Of a stretch of 64,000 bases of DNA, positions 59,710 through 64,000 are shown one piece after another. The position numbers and the translations under genes are program-made. Position 1 is the stretch's first letter; every line of letters begins with the position of its first letter. This DNA is from CAVSRC01 sp963732845 (lineage in GTDB: Bacteria; Pseudomonadota; Alphaproteobacteria; Rhizobiales; Kaistiaceae), in the NCBI GenBank assembly GCA_963732845.1, contig CAVTBE010000005.1, forward strand, positions 434,001 to 498,000, read 5' to 3'. The notes beneath the pieces were generated by a model. It was not told the DNA's origin. It did no database searches and saw only the letters and a list, made by a program, of their open reading frames with translations.

Positions 59710-60680
59710 CGTCCGAGGTCCCCTGTATCGGTTGTTGGCACGATTGCCGTCGGTTCCATTGTCTTGCCGGGGCTGTGAGCAGCACCGAGCAGCGCCGCGC
59801 CACGGGTGCCGCTGCTATCCCCGAAACGGGCTTTGAGGATGACCGGAGGCTCGCTGCCCGGAAGCTTCGCGGCGTCAAGCGCCGCGGCCAGCTCCACCTC
59901 GATGCCCTCGATCCTGGAAAGGCCGCCGCCGATCACGACGCAGTCCGGATCGTAGGCGAGCTGGATCGCCAGCAGCAGTTCGGCGACAAGCGCCAGCCAG
60001 ATATTGAAGACGCGGATGGCCGCCGGGTCCCGCTGGTGGCGACGCGCGACCAGGGTCGGTGCGTCCATGTCGAGCTTCTCGAAATGGTGGGCGAGGCGGA
60101 TCAGCCCCGGCCCCGACACATAGGGTTCGAAGCACCCGGAAAGCCCGCAGCCGCACGACCACAGCGGCAGAGCGAGCCGCTCGGACAGGCGCAACGGAAT
60201 GCCGAGGTGCCCGATCTCGCCGGCCAGCTCGTTGCGGCTGGAAGAAATGCGTCCGTTCTCGGAATAGCTGCCGCCGACGCCGGTGCCGAGGATCAGACCG
60301 AAGACGGATCGGAAATCGGCTGCCGCCCCGCCATTCGCCTCGGACAGCGTGAAGCATTTGAGATCCTTGCCGACCGGAACGTCGAAACCGAGCCGTTCGC
60401 GCAGATCGATCTTGAGCGGATGCCCGGTCGCCGGCAGATTGGCGGTATGGGCCAGGCCGGTCACCGGATCGAAGAAGCCCGGAATGCCCATCCCGATCGA
60501 CAGCTCCGCTCCGCCGCCGATCTGGTGCAGCCATGCCACCTGTTCCACCAGGGCGTCGACCAGGGCGACATAGGTCTTCGGCGTCGACCAGCGCCGCGAC
60601 TCGATCAGCGCGAAGCCTTCGTCGAACAGGCCGGCCTCGGATTTCGTGCCGCCCAGATCGATTCCGGCATGGCGGCGCAT
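59706..60680 (-). CDS. ROK-family N-acetyl amino-sugar kinase
   Basis: This 324-residue ROK kinase is close to N-acetylglucosamine kinase. The phosphate loop is IDLGGTKSEAGL (7-18), the likely catalytic residue Asp106 (GKDLKCFTLSEA), and the complete zinc motif has His158 (EIGHLGI) with Cys176, Cys178 and Cys183 (CGCGLSGC). It is more canonical than the ROK protein at 54263. The Asn that usually precedes the catalytic Asp is Lys here. It overlaps the SDR gene and follows the SIS gene by 4 bases. Confidence 0.9.
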   Translation of the reverse strand: MRRHAGIDLGGTKSEAGLFDEGFALIESRRWSTPKTYVALVDALVEQVAWLHQIGGGAELSIGMGIPGFFDPVTGLAHTANLPATGHPLKIDLRERLGFDVPVGKDLKCFTLSEANGGAAADFRSVFGLILGTGVGGSYSENGRISSSRNELAGEIGHLGIPLRLSERLALPLWSCGCGLSGCFEPYVSGPGLIRLAHHFEKLDMDAPTLVARRHQRDPAAIRVFNIWLALVAELLLAIQLAYDPDCVVIGGGLSRIEGIEVELAAALDAAKLPGSEPPVILKARFGDSSGTRGAALLGAAHSPGKTMEPTAIVPTTDTGDLGR

Positions 60681-60684
60681 GACG

Positions 60685-61794
60685 TCACACCTGGTCGGCG
60701 TAGAGCCGCACGCCGGAGACCACGCGGGTCAGATTGCCATGACCGGCGAAAGGATCGTCGACATTGATCCCCATGTCCGATGCCCAGTGGACGCCCGCGA
60801 TCTGAGCCAGGATGACGAACAGCGGCGCACGCCAGCCGTCGCTTCCATTCGCCTCGACCACGATCTGGGGCGCGATGGCCGGCTCGCCCATGGTCAACAC
60901 CGCGCCGGCGCCAAACTGGCGTCTCAGCTCATCGACGAGGTCGCCGTCGTAGCGGCGCGTCACCGGATCGCTGGCCATCATCACCACGACCTTGGTGCGG
61001 TCGTTGACGAAGGACTTCGGACCGTGGCGGAAGCCGAGCGGCGTATCCCACAGCGTGGCGACGCGGCCGGTGGTGAGCTCCATGACCTTGAGAGCGCTCT
61101 CGCGCGCCGCGCCGAGAAGACCGCCGGCACCAAGGAACACGATCCTTTCGGGCGGCGTCGCCAGGTCGAGGGCGGCAAGGTCGAGGTCGATCATCCTGTC
61201 GGCGCCACCGGCAGCCGCCGCAATGCGGGCGGCGACCGTCTGCAGGTCGAGATCGGAGAGCACGGCCAGGGCCGAGAGCGTCATGGTGGTGAAGCTCGCG
61301 GTCATGGCAAAGCCGGAATCGTGCGTCCCTTCGGGAAGGATCAGCGTGCGGCCATCGCCCGGCTCCGGCCCGCGGCGCGTGGCAAGCGCGCTCTTGCCGT
61401 TGCAGGTGATATTGAGCCGGTCGGCCTCGGGCAGAAGCCTGTCCAGGAGGTCGAGCACGCCGAGGCTTTCCGAGCTGTCGCCGCTGCGGCCAAACGAGAC
61501 GACCAGCGGCCGCACGCCGGGACGCAGATAGTTCCTGGGACAGGAGACGAAATCGGTCGAGGCGACCGCCCTCACCGGCAGGCGGGACGAGGCGTTGAGG
61601 TCGCGTGCGACGATGTCGCCAATGAAGGCGGAACTGCCGGCGCCGCTCAGCCAGATTTCGTCGCGACGGCGCTCATCGATCCATGCGCGCAAGGCGCGCG
61701 CCTCCTGCACGAGCGGCGCAGTCCAAGCGCGCCACACTTGCGGCTGCGAGATGATTTCCCGCCCCGTCGCGCAGAGATTGAGAGTGGAATCCAT
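60685..61794 (-). CDS. Double-SIS aminosugar-phosphate isomerase/deaminase, AgaS-like
   Basis: This is a 369-residue protein with two SIS domains. The first carries GAGSSAFIGD (51-60) and SFGRSGDSSES (100-110); the second carries FLGAGGLLGAARESALKVME and FRHGPKSF. This layout matches AgaS, which deaminates/isomerises galactosamine-6-phosphate, and the GlmS isomerase domain. It would convert the deacetylated amino-sugar phosphate into a ketose phosphate plus ammonia. It lies between the ATPase and ROK genes in the minus-strand operon. Confidence 0.9.
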   Translation of the reverse strand: MDSTLNLCATGREIISQPQVWRAWTAPLVQEARALRAWIDERRRDEIWLSGAGSSAFIGDIVARDLNASSRLPVRAVASTDFVSCPRNYLRPGVRPLVVSFGRSGDSSESLGVLDLLDRLLPEADRLNITCNGKSALATRRGPEPGDGRTLILPEGTHDSGFAMTASFTTMTLSALAVLSDLDLQTVAARIAAAAGGADRMIDLDLAALDLATPPERIVFLGAGGLLGAARESALKVMELTTGRVATLWDTPLGFRHGPKSFVNDRTKVVVMMASDPVTRRYDGDLVDELRRQFGAGAVLTMGEPAIAPQIVVEANGSDGWRAPLFVILAQIAGVHWASDMGINVDDPFAGHGNLTRVVSGVRLYADQV

Positions 61795-61812
61795 GACATG
61801 CCTCTGTTGCGC

Positions 61813-63003
61813 TCAGCAGATCCTGAGCGCCGAATCGCCATCGAAGAAATGAAGCCGTGGGATATCGACGAACAGATCGACTGCACCTGTCTGTCGCAGC
61901 AGGAGTTCGGAGGCGACGCGGGCCACGAAGCGGGATGCCTGCTGGCCGGTGTCGCGCGTATCGTCGAGCGCGGCCATCGCGTCGATGTCGACTTTCGGCG
62001 CCGGCAGGTCGAAATGCAGGAAGGCGTCCGGTCCGACCAGCTCGGAGACCAGAATGTCCACGGTCATGCGGTACGAACGGCCCTCGCCCGCGTTCTGCAA
62101 GGCGAAATATTCGGGCCTGATGCCGACAACCACGCGCTGGCCGGCATATTTCGACAGGGCCGCAAAGACGGGCGTGTTCTCCCGGGTGAGCGGCAGCGCG
62201 GCGTCGGTTCCGACGAGGCGCGCGGTGAGCCCGTCGCCGTTGCCCTCGACGTCGGCGTAGAGAAAGTTCATGGCCGGCGAACCGATGAAGCCGGCGACGA
62301 ACATGTTGGCCGGCTGAAGATAGAGCGCCTGGGGCGAATCTACCTGCTGCAGGTTGCTGGTGATGCCTTCGATGAACGGCGCCAGGACGGCGACGCGGTC
62401 GCCGAGCGTCATCGCCTCGATCTGGTCGTGGGTGACATAGAGCGTGGTCACACCGAGGCGGGCGCGGAGCAGCTTGAGCTCGGCGCGCATCTGCACGCGC
62501 AGCTTGGCATCGAGATTGGAGAGCGGCTCGTCCATCAGATAGATGGCTGGGCTGCGCACGATGGCGCGGCCCATGGCCACCCGCTGCCGCTGCCCGCCCG
62601 ACAAGGCGCCGGGCTTGCGATGGACAAGCCCCTCGAGATCGAGAATGCGCGCGGCCGCGGTGACCTTCTCCTCAATCTCCGGCTTCTTGAGGCCGCGCTG
62701 CTCGAGACTGAATGCCATGTTCTGGAAGACAGTCATGTGCGGGTAGAGCGCGTAGTTCTGGAAAACCATCGCCACGTCGCGGTCGCGCGGGTCGACGTTG
62801 CTGACGTCGCGATCGCTGAGAAGGATGCGCCCCTCGGTCAGGCTTTCGAGCCCGGCTACCATGCGCAGCAAGGTGGATTTGCCGCAGCCGGACGGACCAA
62901 CCAGAACGACAAACTCGCCATCGCCAACGTCTATCGAGACGTTGGCGATGGCGCGCGTTGGGCCGAAGGTTTTGCCGACCGCATCGATCGTCAGCGAAGC
63001 CAT
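61813..63003 (-). CDS. Sugar ABC importer ATPase, UgpC/MalK type
   Basis: This is a 396-residue ATPase with Walker A GPSGCGKS at 36-43, LSGGQ at 134-138, Walker B YLMDEP ending at 160, and an H-loop THDQ near 191-194. The C-terminal domain is about 30 residues longer than in the other ATPases of this window. No permease genes stand next to it, while the amino-sugar importer at 51152-54266 lacks an ATPase, so the two probably work together. It is 10 bases after the Gfo/Idh gene. Confidence 0.94.
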   Translation of the reverse strand: MASLTIDAVGKTFGPTRAIANVSIDVGDGEFVVLVGPSGCGKSTLLRMVAGLESLTEGRILLSDRDVSNVDPRDRDVAMVFQNYALYPHMTVFQNMAFSLEQRGLKKPEIEEKVTAAARILDLEGLVHRKPGALSGGQRQRVAMGRAIVRSPAIYLMDEPLSNLDAKLRVQMRAELKLLRARLGVTTLYVTHDQIEAMTLGDRVAVLAPFIEGITSNLQQVDSPQALYLQPANMFVAGFIGSPAMNFLYADVEGNGDGLTARLVGTDAALPLTRENTPVFAALSKYAGQRVVVGIRPEYFALQNAGEGRSYRMTVDILVSELVGPDAFLHFDLPAPKVDIDAMAALDDTRDTGQQASRFVARVASELLLRQTGAVDLFVDIPRLHFFDGDSALRIC

Positions 63004-63013
63004 CGCCTGACCC

Positions 63014-64000
63014 CTAGCTGCTCACGTCGACCGGCTTGCCGGTCGCAGCGGATTGTTCGATGGCGCTCAACACGCGGGTCGCCTTGAGCCCATCCTCGAC
63101 CGAGGCCAGCACAGGCACGCCGGTGGTCACCGAATCGACGAAGCGGGCAATCGCCTCGAAGACGAAGCCGCCGATGCGGCCGCCGCCCACCGGCGTCGCG
63201 CCCAGCAGGTCCTTGTACTTCATCCCGTTGTCGGCCAGCTGCACATAGGCGTTGTTGTGCGAGGGATTGAGGTCGAGCTGGCCGGCATCGCCGACGATGC
63301 GAACGTTGAGATCGAAGACCTGCGGGTTGCTCGGCGACAGGATCCAGCTGTTCTCGATGGTCGCGATCGTGCCCTTGGAGAACTCCAGCATGGACAGGTG
63401 CACGTCGGCCGTGTCGACGCCGCGCGCCTGCAGCACACCCTTCCGCGACAGCGCGAAGACGCGCACGATATCGTCGTCGAAAAGGAAGCGCAGCATATCG
63501 ACGAGGTGGCTGCCAAGGAACCACAAGGCCGAGGACCGTGCCGACCAGCTCAACATCTCGAGCGGCACCCAGGTGGTGTTCGACAGCCGGCCATTGGCGT
63601 GTACCACCTTGCCGATGCGACCGGCTGCGATATCTTCGCGCGCCGCCGCGAAAACTGGGCTCGCCCGATTGGCAAAATCGACCATCACCACGCGGTCGCT
63701 ACCGGCCACCGCGTCGCCGACCTGTTGCGCTTCGGCAAGACTGGTGGCCAGCGGCTTCTCGCTGAGGACGTGCTTGCCCGCCGCCAGGGCGTCGAGAATG
63801 ATGGCGGTGTGGCTGAAGTCCGGCGTGGCAATCGAAATTGCATCGACGGCCGGGTTCTCCAGGAGTTTACGGTAGTCCGCATAGACCGACGGCGCGCCGT
63901 GGGCCGCGGCCAGCTCACGCGCACGCGCCTCGTCGATGTCGCAGACCGCCACCAGGCGGGTGTTGGGCAGGATCGAGAACGCTTGAGCATGATTCGCGCC
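63014..64000 (-). CDS. Gfo/Idh/MocA family oxidoreductase, 5' end outside the window
   Basis: An incomplete gene running off the end of the window: 328 residues are visible, opening GANHAQAFSILPNTRLVAVCD, so only about 10-15 N-terminal residues including the Rossmann GxGxxG are missing. The EKP motif is present (LSEKPLATSL), and the C-terminal half reads normally (FLGSHLVDML). It is upstream of, and probably co-transcribed with, the ATPase-AgaS-ROK-SDR-Gfo/Idh-NagA genes. It is the second dehydrogenase of this family in the operon, and related enzymes include glucose- or inositol-type dehydrogenases and N-acetyl-hexosaminidases using NAD. Confidence 0.9.
   Translation of the reverse strand, partial: GANHAQAFSILPNTRLVAVCDIDEARARELAAAHGAPSVYADYRKLLENPAVDAISIATPDFSHTAIILDALAAGKHVLSEKPLATSLAEAQQVGDAVAGSDRVVMVDFANRASPVFAAAREDIAAGRIGKVVHANGRLSNTTWVPLEMLSWSARSSALWFLGSHLVDMLRFLFDDDIVRVFALSRKGVLQARGVDTADVHLSMLEFSKGTIATIENSWILSPSNPQVFDLNVRIVGDAGQLDLNPSHNNAYVQLADNGMKYKDLLGATPVGGGRIGGFVFEAIARFVDSVTTGVPVLASVEDGLKATRVLSAIEQSAATGKPVDVSS

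Noticed and set aside
60646..63087. Long open frame (813 codons) on the plus strand opposite the AgaS-like and ATPase genes
   Set aside because: Same reasoning: low-complexity composition and complete overlap with well-supported minus-strand genes.

Overview
The window looks like chromosome or large-replicon DNA of a free-living or plant-associated alphaproteobacterium, most likely Hyphomicrobiales (Rhizobiales). This rests on high GC content, dense ATGA/GTGA-coupled operons, and a remarkable load of CUT1 sugar ABC importers each paired with small catabolic enzymes and LacI/IclR/GntR regulators. I see no rRNA, tRNA, CRISPR array, insertion sequence or phage gene. Assignment below order level is a guess.

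Layout. 0-5 kb: the end of a sugar ABC operon (two permeases, ATPase) with a TIM-barrel sugar isomerase and a Gfo/Idh dehydrogenase. 5-7.4 kb: a peroxiredoxin divergent from an OxyR-type regulator, then a methyltransferase. 7.5-12.8 kb: a minus-strand peptide importer (binding protein, two permeases, fused double ATPase). 13.1-16.1 kb: a GH38 alpha-mannosidase, frameshifted. 16.1-27.3 kb: a LacI-controlled locus for a uronate-containing oligosaccharide (heparinase II/III-like protein, CUT1 importer, GH88 unsaturated uronyl hydrolase, YesL-like membrane protein, DUF2264 protein). 27.3-28.5 kb: an iron-type alcohol dehydrogenase. 28.7-31.8 kb: a copper operon copZ-csoR-copA with a visible operator. 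31.8-40.5 kb: an IclR-centred sugar-acid locus (dehydratase, VOC protein, RraA-like aldolase on the minus strand; CUT1 importer and aldo/keto reductase on the plus strand). 40.6-43.8 kb: a TctE/TctD-like two-component system divergent from a lone periplasmic binding protein. 44.0-49.9 kb: IclR, CoA-transferase, citryl-CoA-lyase-like protein and a complete TctCBA tricarboxylate transporter. 49.9-64.0 kb: an amino-sugar locus with two NagA types, two ROK kinases, two SIS proteins, a GntR/UTRA regulator, and an importer whose only nearby ATPase gene lies in the opposing operon.

How it works together. Each block couples uptake of a sugar, sugar acid, peptide or tricarboxylate to its first catabolic steps and to a local regulator. 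Candidate operators are visible for the OxyR, LacI, CsoR, both IclR and GntR regulators. Four of the binding-protein genes are followed by a strong GC-rich hairpin before the next gene.

Caution. Five genes (at 93, 13110, 35520, 39444 and 40576) are interrupted by single-base frame changes in otherwise convincing coding sequence. Three of them lie within 35.9-41.2 kb. They may be assembly errors or real decay; the sequence alone does not decide.
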